DNA of 18,152 nt from Oscillospiraceae bacterium (lineage in GTDB: Bacteria > Bacillota > Clostridia > Oscillospirales > Ruminococcaceae), in NCBI GenBank assembly GCA_020024215.1, contig JAHHUC010000046.1, positions 1 through 18,152 of the forward strand, in the 5' to 3' direction. Made by a program: the position numbers and the translations under genes. Shown one piece after another: positions 1 through 6,878 of this stretch. Below the pieces are notes generated by a model. It was not told the origin of the DNA. It saw only the letters and a list, made by a program, of their open reading frames with translations, and did no database searches. The stretch's first letter is position 1. The number at the start of each line of letters is the position of its first letter.

Positions 1-960
1 TCAAACCTAAATAAAACAGGGGGAACACCCTATTACTTTGAGGACATTTCCCTGGATATGGAAAGCGACCTTATGATAAAGGCCTCCACGCTCAATCTTT
101 TAAGAAGAGAGGCAATAGAGAAGCTGGGGGAAAAAAGAAGGGAGATAACTCCGCTTGAATTTAAGCGTTGTCTGCCAAAATTTGATGAGGCTTGCCCCTT
201 TAAGGAGCAGGAGATAAGAGTCAGGTGCTTTAAAGAGCAGCTTACGCCCTTTGTATCAGAAAATGCCCACCGGCTCATACTTCCCCTTGACAGCTTGGAG
301 AAGGCCCTTTCCTTAGGCTGCAAAAAGGAAAAAATAATAGCAGAAATTCCTCGGATAGATTTTATCGGCAGGGAAAAGGTGAGAGGGCTTTTGGATAAGG
401 CAAAAAAATTGGGCATAGAGGATGTTTGGGCAGGAAATATAGGCAGCATACAAATTGCACAGGAGCTTGATATGCGCATACACGCAGGCTTTAGCCTAAA
501 TGCTGCCAACTGCTATGCAGCAGATGCTTTAAGCTCTATGGGAGCTGTTGACACGGAAATGTCCGTAGAGATGAACCTCAATCTCATAAAGGGCATAAAT
601 AATGTGAATAAGGGAATAATAGCCTATGGCAGCCTTCCGCTCATGACGTTCAGAAATTGTCCTGCGAAGGCCTTCAAGGGCTGCGACAACTGCAAGCAGA
701 ACAGCTTTTTGCAGGACAGGCGGAAAGTCAAATTTCCCATAAGCTGCAAAAGCGGCACTGCCGAGCTTTTGAATTCTGTCCCCATATATCTTGCCGACAG
801 GCAGAAGGAGCTGGCATTTCTTGATTTTCTGACGCTTTACTTCACGCTGGAAAAGCCCTTTGAGGTGGAAAAAATTCTCAGAGAATACACAGGAGAGCTT
901 GCTCCAAAATTGCAGGAAAAGGGCTATACAAGGGGACTTTACTACCGCAGAATCAAATAA
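1..960 (+). CDS. U32-family peptidase, C-terminal part (5' end outside window)
   Basis: The reading frame is open from the first base, so this is the last 319 codons of a longer gene; the ATG at 58 is internal. Residues around GKTGG-like NKTGGTPYYF near the left edge, then YGSLPLMTFRNCP and a cysteine cluster (NCP..GCDNC) followed by the DR motif, are characteristic of peptidase family U32 proteins, here probably the long form carrying a DUF3656 region. Family members are collagenase-like proteases or, in related branches, tRNA/ubiquinone hydroxylation factors; the exact substrate of this clostridial form is not known. The family link is clear, the function is inferred. No terminator is visible after the stop; the promoter of the next gene begins five bases downstream. 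Confidence 0.85.
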   Translation, partial: SNLNKTGGTPYYFEDISLDMESDLMIKASTLNLLRREAIEKLGEKRREITPLEFKRCLPKFDEACPFKEQEIRVRCFKEQLTPFVSENAHRLILPLDSLEKALSLGCKKEKIIAEIPRIDFIGREKVRGLLDKAKKLGIEDVWAGNIGSIQIAQELDMRIHAGFSLNAANCYAADALSSMGAVDTEMSVEMNLNLIKGINNVNKGIIAYGSLPLMTFRNCPAKAFKGCDNCKQNSFLQDRRKVKFPISCKSGTAELLNSVPIYLADRQKELAFLDFLTLYFTLEKPFEVEKILREYTGELAPKLQEKGYTRGLYYRRIK

Positions 961-964
961 AAAC

Positions 965-993
965 TTGACAACTGAGGCAAATTCTTTTAGAAT
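965..993 (+). promoter_or_regulatory. Sigma-A-type promoter for the 3D-domain gene
   Basis: TTGACA at 965-970 is followed after exactly 17 bases by TAGAAT at 988-993. It lies immediately after the U32 stop codon and leaves a leader of about 60 nt that contains a small hairpin (TCGGC/GCCGA, 1001-1015) before the start of the next gene. Confidence 0.75.
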
Positions 994-1059
994 GGGAAAA
1001 TCGGCTGATTGCCGAAACGGAAAATTTGGCTGACTAATTAACAAAAAAGGATGACACTA

Positions 1060-2118
1060 ATGCAGAATTTTCGCACTAAGCTGCAAAAGACAGCACAGCT
1101 CCTCAAGGAAAAATCCAAGACAGGACGCTTTTGGGCATTGATGCTGTCCCTTTCACTTTGCGGCGTGATTCTCTTTATTGAGCTCAATTTGAAAACAGTT
1201 TATATCAATGACGGAAATTCCACCATCAAGAGCTTTACGCTCCAGAAGGACCCCGACGAGATACTCTCTGATGAGGGCATAGCCGTCATGGCATTTGATG
1301 TGGTGGATTTTACCGGCTTTGAGGGAAAGATGGGAGTTATAAACATCAAGAGGGCTTTCCCTGTCACTTTGGTATGCGACGGCGAGACCAAAAGGATAAT
1401 GACACCTGAGGTGAGCGTAAGAGAACTTTTACACAAGGAGGGCATTGTTTTAGGTCCTGAGGACCGATTGAACATACCCAAGGCTTTTTATCTTTCCAAG
1501 GGCGACAAGGTTATTGTCACCAGGGTAAAGACTGTAAAGGAAGTAGCTCAGGAGGCTATCCCCTTCACCACCGAATATATCAAAACACCGCTTTTAAGAA
1601 GCAGCCGCCAGAAGGTTTTGTCCTATGGGGCAGAGGGCAAAAAGCAGATAACCATGGAGCACACATATGAAAACGGCCGGGTAGTGGACACCAGAGTGCT
1701 GTCTGAGGAGGTGCTCAGCCAGCCTCAGGTTCAGAAAATATTGGTGGGCGCCGCAGTGCCGGCTTCAAACATGGATTTCGGCATAGAGCTTGATGAGTAC
1801 GGAAACCCCAAAAATTACAAGAAGGTTTTGAAAAATCAAATCTGCACAGGCTATTCCTCACCCACAGGCTACCGCTATAAGGGCGCCAGCGGAATGAGGC
1901 TGGAGGCAGGCTGTGTGGCTGTCAGATCCAACGAGATCCCCTATGGGACAAAGCTTTATATAAAAAGCCCCGACGGCTCCTTTGTTTATGGCTGTGCAGT
2001 TGCAGCCGACACAGGCTCAGGGCTTATGCAGAATGTAATAGACATCGACCTTTATTATGAAACCTATCTTGAAAGCTGCTTAAACGGAAGAAAATATCTG
2101 GATGTTTATATACTGTAA
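1060..2118 (+). CDS. Membrane-anchored DUF348/G5/3D-domain cell-wall protein (YabE-like)
   Basis: This is probably a cell-wall-active protein displayed outside the membrane. I chose the ATG at 1060 because AAAAAGG ends at 1050, nine bases upstream; the ATG at 1051 sits directly on the ribosome binding site. Numbered from 1060, a short basic N-terminus precedes one membrane anchor (about residues 25-44). Two DUF348-like stretches follow (about 45-65 and 100-140), then a G5-like region (about 155-232), and a C-terminal 3D domain (about 260-352). The 3D domain shows the conserved aspartates in AADTGSG and VIDIDLYYE and ends in DVYIL. In homologues such as YabE and the Rpf/Sps proteins the 3D fold resembles the lytic transglycosylase MltA, so a role in peptidoglycan turnover is likely. 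It is the first gene of a two-gene unit with the downstream cyclophilin. Confidence 0.88.
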   Translation: MQNFRTKLQKTAQLLKEKSKTGRFWALMLSLSLCGVILFIELNLKTVYINDGNSTIKSFTLQKDPDEILSDEGIAVMAFDVVDFTGFEGKMGVINIKRAFPVTLVCDGETKRIMTPEVSVRELLHKEGIVLGPEDRLNIPKAFYLSKGDKVIVTRVKTVKEVAQEAIPFTTEYIKTPLLRSSRQKVLSYGAEGKKQITMEHTYENGRVVDTRVLSEEVLSQPQVQKILVGAAVPASNMDFGIELDEYGNPKNYKKVLKNQICTGYSSPTGYRYKGASGMRLEAGCVAVRSNEIPYGTKLYIKSPDGSFVYGCAVAADTGSGLMQNVIDIDLYYETYLESCLNGRKYLDVYIL

Positions 2119-2148
2119 CCATATGCAATTTAAAGAGGGTATAAAAAA

Positions 2149-3129
2149 ATGAAGAAATTAGCAATAATCACACTGGCGCTGTCAATGCTTCTGATATCAG
2201 GCTGCAAGGCCTCTGAGGGCAGCTCGCAGCAGAATTCTGAAAGCTCATCTGAAAGCTCATCTGAAAGCTCCTCCTCCGAAGGCTCTTCAAAAGAGGCAGA
2301 GGGCTTGATCTCTGATGTTAAAAATCCGCCTGAGGCTATGGAGATAACAGAAAAATGGGAGGACGGCTTTCTTCCCCAGCTTGAAAAGCCAAAGGAAGAT
2401 GCAGTTTATGCAACTATAAAAACCTCTATGGGGGATATAAGGCTTGTGCTCTATCCGCAGGCAGCCCCCCTCACAGTCAAGAACTTTATTGTCCATGCCA
2501 ACGAGGGCTATTATGACGGCCTTAAATTCCACAGGGTTATTGACGGCTTTATGATCCAAGGCGGCGACCCTATGGGAACAGGCATGGGCGGCGAAAGCAT
2601 TTACGGCGTTCCCTTCAGGGATGAGCCGAATGACCATCTGCACAATTTCAGAGGTGCGCTTTCTATGGCAAACGCAGGGCCTTACACCAACGGCAGCCAG
2701 TTTTTCATCATGCAGGGCGGCCCTGAAACAGTAAAGCTTGACGACAGCAACATTGATGTGTATAAATCACAGATATACTTCAACAAGATAACAACCAAAT
2801 TCAACACAGAATGTATTGATTATCTCACAAAGGAAAATCCCACAGAGGAAAAATTCAACGAAAAGGTTGCAGAGCTGGAAAAGGAAAACAATGCGCTTTT
2901 GGAAAAGGGCGCAGAGCAAAACAGCACTGTGGATGCAGCTCTTGAAGCCTATAAGAAGGTGGGCGGTGCGCCTCACTTAGACAACAAGCACACCGTTTTC
3001 GGCCATGTGGTGGAGGGAATGGATGTAGTTGATTCCATCGCAAAGGTTGAAAAGGACGAAAATGATATGCCCAAGAAGGATGTAATCATAGAGGACATCA
3101 TCATTGAAAATGCACCCGACTACAACTAA
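2149..3129 (+). CDS. Cyclophilin-type peptidyl-prolyl isomerase lipoprotein
   Basis: This is a predicted extracytoplasmic cis-trans prolyl isomerase that helps fold exported proteins. The N-terminus is a lipoprotein signal (MKKLAIITLALSMLLISGC) with the lipobox cysteine at 19, followed by a Ser/Glu-rich linker (about residues 24-48). The cyclophilin domain starts near residue 86 and shows KFHRVIDGFMIQGGDP (127-141), the NGSQFFIM block (181-188) and DNKHTVFGHVVEGMDVVD (278-295). The catalytic arginine of FHRV is present. An acidic, probably helical insertion of about 80 residues (192-273) splits the domain between FIM and HTVFG, making the protein longer than a minimal cyclophilin. The ribosome binding site AGAGGG is nine bases upstream. 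It shares the transcript of the 3D-domain gene, 30 bases away, and is followed by a strong terminator. Confidence 0.93.
   Translation: MKKLAIITLALSMLLISGCKASEGSSQQNSESSSESSSESSSSEGSSKEAEGLISDVKNPPEAMEITEKWEDGFLPQLEKPKEDAVYATIKTSMGDIRLVLYPQAAPLTVKNFIVHANEGYYDGLKFHRVIDGFMIQGGDPMGTGMGGESIYGVPFRDEPNDHLHNFRGALSMANAGPYTNGSQFFIMQGGPETVKLDDSNIDVYKSQIYFNKITTKFNTECIDYLTKENPTEEKFNEKVAELEKENNALLEKGAEQNSTVDAALEAYKKVGGAPHLDNKHTVFGHVVEGMDVVDSIAKVEKDENDMPKKDVIIEDIIIENAPDYN
2236..2271 (+). repeat. Three tandem 12-bp units encoding the Ser/Glu linker
   Basis: The unit TCTGAAAGCTCA occurs at 2236-2247 and 2248-2259 and, with one change, at 2260-2271. It encodes repeated SESS and lies in the flexible linker after the lipoprotein signal, so changes in copy number would stay in frame. 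Confidence 0.9.
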
Positions 3130-3145
3130 AAAATATTAAAAATAT

Positions 3146-3186
3146 AAGCGCATTGCAGCTGCTAAAGTTTGCAATGCGCTTGTTTT
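3146..3186 (+). terminator. Intrinsic terminator after the cyclophilin gene
   Basis: A perfect 12-bp stem (AAGCGCATTGCA at 3146-3157 with TGCAATGCGCTT at 3170-3181) has a 12-nt loop and ends in a short T-rich tail (TGTTTT). It closes the 3D/cyclophilin unit. Confidence 0.85.
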
Positions 3187-3191
3187 AACGG

Positions 3192-3220
3192 TTGAAAAAG
3201 AGTATTGGATGTTATAAAAT
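3192..3220 (+). promoter_or_regulatory. Candidate promoter for the DUF7660-like gene
   Basis: TTGAAA at 3192-3197 and TAAAAT at 3215-3220 are separated by 17 bases. The site follows the terminator and precedes the small acidic gene by about 70 bases. Confidence 0.5.
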
Positions 3221-3285
3221 GAATCTGACAGCGGGAATATTATGCAAAGCCGACGGAAAATGAAAAAATAAAATCAGAAAGGATG

Positions 3286-3540
3286 ATGGATTTGCAAAAT
3301 CTTGTAGAGCAGATGAACAGCATATCCAATATAGATGATTTTTTAAATTTTGTTTTGGCGTTAGCCCAAGACGCAAAAGAAAATCCAAAAGAATGGGCAA
3401 ATACCACCATTTGGGATTATTTGGGACAAATGGCAAGCTATCTGGATGATCTGTCTGTCTTTGATGATGACACAGACTGGGAAAGGGTGGACTACAAAGC
3501 CTTTGCCAAATTGTTGTATATGGGAAAGATTTATGAATAG
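3286..3540 (+). CDS. Small acidic DUF7660-like protein
   Basis: The product is a small acidic cytoplasmic protein of about 84 residues. Its pattern (an N-terminal helix with DDFLNFVLALAQD, then ENPKEWANTTIWDYLGQMASYL, a variable acidic stretch, then DWERVDYKAFAKLLYMGKIYE) matches my memory of the DUF7660 family, whose members often sit as immunity-like genes beside polymorphic toxins. No toxin gene is visible here, so the role is open. Three starts compete: ATG at 3283 and 3286, both too close to AGAAAGG (3276-3282), and TTG at 3292, which has ideal spacing. I give the 3286 start as a compromise. It stands alone between a terminator and a membrane protein gene. Confidence 0.6.
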   Translation: MDLQNLVEQMNSISNIDDFLNFVLALAQDAKENPKEWANTTIWDYLGQMASYLDDLSVFDDDTDWERVDYKAFAKLLYMGKIYE

Positions 3541-3705
3541 TAAGATAAAATCGGAGTAATTTTGCACTCTGGTTTAGTATTGATTTTATATTAAAAACAG
3601 ACTTGTGCAACAGATAATAGCTGTAAAAGTGTGAATAAGCCTATGTTTTTATTTACAAATTGCTTTGGCTGTGCTGATATTGCACTGATGACAGGAGGAC
3701 TTATT

Positions 3706-4125
3706 ATGGACGAAAACAGCACCTTGGAATATCTTAAAGCCCAAGAAAGAAACAAGCTTCTCACAGGAGTGATAATCAAGCTTTTATTATCTCTTGCGGG
3801 CACTTTCTATCTTGTCAAATCCATGCCCGTAAGCCTTGTGGGCATCATAGCCGATATATTTGTATTTGCAATGCTCTATGACCTTTGCTGTGTGTTTCAG
3901 TTCAGCGTAAAGCTCACCGGAAATTACATAGTAGGCTTTTTCGTGTTCCTTGTCATTGTATTCGGTGCGCTCACATTCTATAATACTTTGGTGGAAAAAT
4001 ACGGCTTTTTAAACGGCGATTACACACCGTTTATGGAATGTGTGATAGTTCTTTGCCTTGCTGCTAATATGCTTTCGCCTCTTATATTGAGTATAAGGCG
4101 CATCATAATGCTTTCACGAAAATAA
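3706..4125 (+). CDS. Small four-helix membrane protein of unknown function
   Basis: I do not recognise a family. The ATG at 3706 is preferred to the upstream in-frame ATG at 3631 because AGGAGG lies at 3692-3697 at good spacing, and the product then begins MDENSTLEYL. The 139-residue product has a short charged N-terminus and four hydrophobic segments: about residues 19-38, 41-66, 70-95 and 108-130. It ends in a basic tail (RRIIMLSRK), which suggests a cytoplasmic C-terminus. No catalytic motif is visible. A weak promoter (TTGCAC at 3562, TATATT at 3587, 19-bp spacing) could serve it, or it could be read through from the DUF7660-like gene 166 bases upstream. It converges on spoIIE and shares the bidirectional hairpin between them. 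Confidence 0.75.
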   Translation: MDENSTLEYLKAQERNKLLTGVIIKLLLSLAGTFYLVKSMPVSLVGIIADIFVFAMLYDLCCVFQFSVKLTGNYIVGFFVFLVIVFGALTFYNTLVEKYGFLNGDYTPFMECVIVLCLAANMLSPLILSIRRIIMLSRK

Positions 4126-4156
4126 GCCGGCATGAAAAAGCTTTTTTGAAGCAAAG

Positions 4157-4256
4157 AAAAAACAGAGCGTTTATAAAGTGCTGCCATCTTTAAGCTGATG
4201 TGCTCTCTTAAAGATAAGGTGTGCATTTTATAAATACGGCTCTGTTTTATTTTTTA
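4157..4256. terminator. Nested bidirectional terminator between convergent genes
   Basis: The outer stem pairs 4159-4168 (AAACAGAGC core) with 4239-4248. A second stem pairs TTTATAAAGTGC (4170-4181) with GCATTTTATAAA (4223-4234) with one G-T wobble. A third, apical stem pairs ATCTTTAAG (4186-4194) with CTTAAAGAT (4207-4215). Both strands end in T-runs outside the outer stem, which fits termination of the membrane protein gene on + and spoIIE on -. The stacked three-stem form of about 90 bases is larger than an ordinary terminator. Confidence 0.75.
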
Positions 4257-6536
4257 TCAGCGCAGATTGAATTTGACAGCCAAAGCCGTCATATCATCAC
4301 ACCTGCCTGTTACGCTTCTTGCTTGTGCCAATTCCACCACCTTTTTGCATATCTCCAAAGGCCTCAGCTCATAAAGCGGGGCAAGCGAGGTGAGAAGCCA
4401 GTCCTCGCCTGTTTCTGTTATGCCGTCAGTAACCATCAGCACCATGTCGCCGTCTTTTAAGGAAAAGACGGACTTTGCCGCCTCTGCACCTCCTAATATT
4501 CCGGCAGGAAGTGCGCTTTTGCCTATTTTGAAGCATTTTCCCTCACGAAGAAGATAGGAGGGGGCTGCCCCTGCCTTGTAAAAGCTCAAGGTGCAGTTAA
4601 AAAGGTCGGGGTGAAGAAAATCCACCGTGCACAGCCTTTCCTCCTTCAAGGAAAGCAGCGAGGAGGAAACAAGCTTCAAGGCTGCCGGAAAGGATGCTCC
4701 CGAGGCTATAAGACGGGACAGAAGGCTGGTTGTCATGGTGGAGTCGATGGCTGCATCTGTGCCCACGCCCATCCCGTCTGAAAGAAAGTAGGTGGGATTT
4801 CCACAAATGTCAGAGGATATCTGCGCGCTGTCTCCGCACAGGCTTTTGTCCTCGCTGGCTCTTTGAAAATAATCGGCTTCACATATAAAGGGGGGCTGTG
4901 TCTGCCAGGAAAGCCTTGTGAAGCCCTCCTGACACTCCTCTCTCAAGGGAAGGCTCAAGGGGCTTTTAAGCGCCTCGGAAAGGCAGAAGGTAAGATCCCT
5001 TAAGGATATTTTTCTGAGGGATGAGTTTTCAAAAAGAAAGCTTAAGAAAAAATTTCCGCGGATATCCTTTTTGGCAAAGCCGTTTTCCTCCATTGCCCCT
5101 GCAGCTTCAAGTATTTCCCTGCATGATTTTTCCTCCTTTTCATCAAGCGGTATCACGGAGGAAAGCTCACGGCTTAAAGAGAGCAGCAGATCGCTCATGC
5201 CAAAAAACTGGTCGCACATGATGTATCTTATATTTTGAGAATAGCTTTTTGACCTTAAAAAATCCGAATATTTCTTTGACTGCTCTGTTATCACATCCTC
5301 CATAAGGCCGCATTTTATACAGTCGGTCATTTTCCTGAAGGAATCCATGTCCAGGGGAAGTCCGTTTTTGCCGTCGATGAAAAGCTTTCTCACCTCCTCT
5401 ATGGATCTGTCATAATACCTCTGCCAGCAGGTGGGGGAGTTTTTGCATTTTCTGCACACTCTGTTTACAGAATTCTGCACATAGCTCTCCATAGGCTCAC
5501 ACTTGAGCTTTTCCACCTCGCCGGATACCTTTTCTGTCAGCTCCCCTATCTCCTTCAAGGCTTTGGAGGCCTTGTCAAGCCTGTATGCAGAGGCATTTTT
5601 TAAAATTATTCCAAAGCTGTCCTTTTTTAAGACAGACAGCCCTGCGAAAAATTTTTCCGGTATTAAAAGCGCTGTGACTATCGCCGAAAAAATCTCTGCC
5701 AGCATGATGACAGAGGCCTTGTCTATGCCGTTTAAAAGCAGCATGAACAAAGCAACGACAAAAAATGCGGCGCCGGAGAATATCTTTCCGGCAGGAATAA
5801 ACGCAAGGCATGCCAATGCACCTGAGGGGAAGATCAAAAGCGAGGCGATGTCCCCCTTTATAAAGCCGCATATGCCGAAAATTATGCCGATTGCAAGCAG
5901 AAAATCCGGCCTCAGATAAAAGCAGGCACAGCAAATCGTGACAGCTGCCAGAATTCTCAAAGGGGATATGCCCAATATCCTCACATCAAAAAAGGATATG
6001 TAAACAAGCGACAGAGAGAAAAAAAGCGACAGCAGCGAGGCGGCATTTGGCGGTGCGCTGCTTTTTATGCACTCTCGGCTCTTTCTGAAAATAAGCGAGC
6101 AGGCAAAGGCTATAAGCGCCTCGGATATGTAGATGAAAAGATAAAAGGGCGAAAAATCCGAAAGCACAAACGCCAGAGCTGTCAAAAGCAGCGAAACAGC
6201 TGCCATGACCGCCTCTGCTGTGGGGCTTGTCCTTTTAAAGAACATATAAAAGGCATATCTAAAGGCTGTAAAAAGCAAAATTGCAGCCAGATATCTCAGG
6301 GAATTTTTGCCCAAAAGAAATGTAAAGGTTCCCAGAACACTTCCCAAGAGGGAAAAGGGAAATAATTCTGCACCTGCTGCCGAAAGGCAGGCCAGAGAAA
6401 GAGGATGAAAGGAATCCCCCAAAGTGAAGCGGCATAAAATAAAAGAAACCGATGCGGCAGCTGCGCTTTTCCAATATTTTTTAAGAATCGGTATGACCTT
6501 GTCACCAAAAAGAAATTTTTCTCTTAAAGACAGCAT
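4257..6536 (-). CDS. spoIIE: Stage II sporulation protein E (PP2C-type phosphatase)
   Basis: SpoIIE dephosphorylates the anti-anti-sigma factor SpoIIAA in the forespore, which releases sigma-F, and it associates with the asymmetric septum. The 759-residue product (about 827 in B. subtilis) has a multi-span membrane region over roughly residues 20-290, a central cytoplasmic region with a cysteine group (C361, C364, C370 in CRKCKNSPTCW), and a C-terminal PP2C domain. Metal-binding aspartates are visible in SDGMGVG (D587) and VTDGITE (D704). The start at 6536 has a strong ribosome binding site (AGGGAGGT, complement of 6546-6553). The gene is divergent from the gltX operon and is preceded by a promoter with the 21-bp spacing typical of Spo0A-activated genes. 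The identification is firm; regulation is inferred. Confidence 0.95.
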   Translation of the reverse strand: MLSLREKFLFGDKVIPILKKYWKSAAAASVSFILCRFTLGDSFHPLSLACLSAAGAELFPFSLLGSVLGTFTFLLGKNSLRYLAAILLFTAFRYAFYMFFKRTSPTAEAVMAAVSLLLTALAFVLSDFSPFYLFIYISEALIAFACSLIFRKSRECIKSSAPPNAASLLSLFFSLSLVYISFFDVRILGISPLRILAAVTICCACFYLRPDFLLAIGIIFGICGFIKGDIASLLIFPSGALACLAFIPAGKIFSGAAFFVVALFMLLLNGIDKASVIMLAEIFSAIVTALLIPEKFFAGLSVLKKDSFGIILKNASAYRLDKASKALKEIGELTEKVSGEVEKLKCEPMESYVQNSVNRVCRKCKNSPTCWQRYYDRSIEEVRKLFIDGKNGLPLDMDSFRKMTDCIKCGLMEDVITEQSKKYSDFLRSKSYSQNIRYIMCDQFFGMSDLLLSLSRELSSVIPLDEKEEKSCREILEAAGAMEENGFAKKDIRGNFFLSFLFENSSLRKISLRDLTFCLSEALKSPLSLPLREECQEGFTRLSWQTQPPFICEADYFQRASEDKSLCGDSAQISSDICGNPTYFLSDGMGVGTDAAIDSTMTTSLLSRLIASGASFPAALKLVSSSLLSLKEERLCTVDFLHPDLFNCTLSFYKAGAAPSYLLREGKCFKIGKSALPAGILGGAEAAKSVFSLKDGDMVLMVTDGITETGEDWLLTSLAPLYELRPLEICKKVVELAQARSVTGRCDDMTALAVKFNLR

Positions 6537-6563
6537 TTGTAATTTACCTCCCTTGCTTTTTAA

Positions 6564-6596
6564 ATTTTAGCCTCAAGCACAAAAATTTATTGTCAA
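6564..6596 (-). promoter_or_regulatory. spoIIE promoter with 21-bp spacer
   Basis: On the - strand TTGACA (complement of 6591-6596) is followed after 21 bases by TAAAAT (complement of 6564-6569), about 10 bases before the ribosome binding site. Spo0A-activated sigma-A promoters of B. subtilis spoIIE and spoIIG have -35/-10 spacings of 21-22 bp, so the spacing is a specific match and not simply a poor promoter. Confidence 0.65.
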
Positions 6597-6611
6597 AATC
6601 AGTCTTTGACA
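6591..6611. promoter_or_regulatory. Inverted repeat TGTCAAA-N7-TTTGACA, candidate Spo0A boxes
   Basis: TGTCAAA at 6591-6597 and TTTGACA at 6605-6611 form a perfect inverted repeat overlapping the spoIIE -35 element. Each half differs from the Spo0A box TGTCGAA by one base. A third, weaker copy (TGTCAAG on the - strand, 6642-6648) coincides with the gltX -35 element. Confidence 0.5.
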
Positions 6612-6642
6612 TAAAAGTCTTTTAAAATAGCAAATGCGGTAC

Positions 6643-6671
6643 TTGACATTGAACACATATAGCCCTAAAAT
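6643..6671 (+). promoter_or_regulatory. Sigma-A-type promoter of the gltX operon
   Basis: TTGACA at 6643-6648 and TAAAAT at 6666-6671 are separated by exactly 17 bases. Transcription would start near 6678, leaving a leader of about 200 nt before gltX. Confidence 0.75.
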
Positions 6672-6677
6672 TAAAAA

Positions 6678-6878
6678 TAGGTTATTGTACACTTATGAAG
6701 GGCCTGTCCTTAAAGATGAATTTTTAACTTTTGCGCACAGACGGCAAAATATCCTCTAGGATGCGGATTTATAAAAGCATGGCCTTTTATGCCCTGCTGC
6801 CGCCTTGTGCTTAAAATTTGCAAATTCCCTTATCATAGGATGTGTCCTTGAGAAAATAAAGCTTTCGGAGGAAATAAA
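6678..6878 (+). ncRNA. Structured 5' leader upstream of gltX, class not recognised
   Basis: The roughly 200-nt leader folds into a branched structure. The closing helix pairs ACAC, TATGA and AGGG (6689-6702) with CCCT, TCATA and GTGT (6827-6845), with small bulges. Inside it, TTTTAA (6722-6727) can pair with TTAAAA (6811-6816). GCACA-GA-CGGCA (6735-6746) pairs with TGCCG-CCT-TGTGC (6798-6810). Two hairpins cap it: ATCC/GGAT with a TCTA loop (6751-6762) and ATAAAAG/CTTTTAT with a 6-nt loop (6771-6790). There is no T-box AGGGTGG sequence and no terminator before the gltX ribosome binding site, so it reads as a cis-acting leader or as an RNA processed from the operon transcript. The pairings are seen in the sequence; regulation is inferred. 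Confidence 0.5.

Noticed and set aside
33..509. Long - strand frame within the U32 gene
   Set aside because: It is antisense to a clearly conserved coding region and has no ribosome binding site or family resemblance.
2236..2290. Tandem repeats that might suggest a CRISPR-like or minisatellite array
   Set aside because: The 12-base units are contiguous without spacers and encode an in-frame Ser/Glu linker of a lipoprotein.
3219..3263. Short + strand frame just before the DUF7660-like gene, possible toxin remnant
   Set aside because: Only 14 codons from the ATG with no recognisable motif; too short to support a toxin fragment.
5503..5919. + strand frame of 138 codons inside spoIIE
   Set aside because: It mirrors the spoIIE coding strand; the - strand frame has full SpoIIE domain structure.
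6678..6860. 6S RNA between spoIIE and gltX
   Set aside because: Length of about 190 nt and the closing helix are suggestive, and a GGGCC-GUCC-like string occurs at 6700-6709, but the interior is branched, no terminator separates it from gltX, and I cannot run a covariance search.
6672..6878. T-box riboswitch before gltX
   Set aside because: The conserved AGGGTGG antiterminator sequence and a terminator hairpin with T-run are both absent, although the leader is long and structured.
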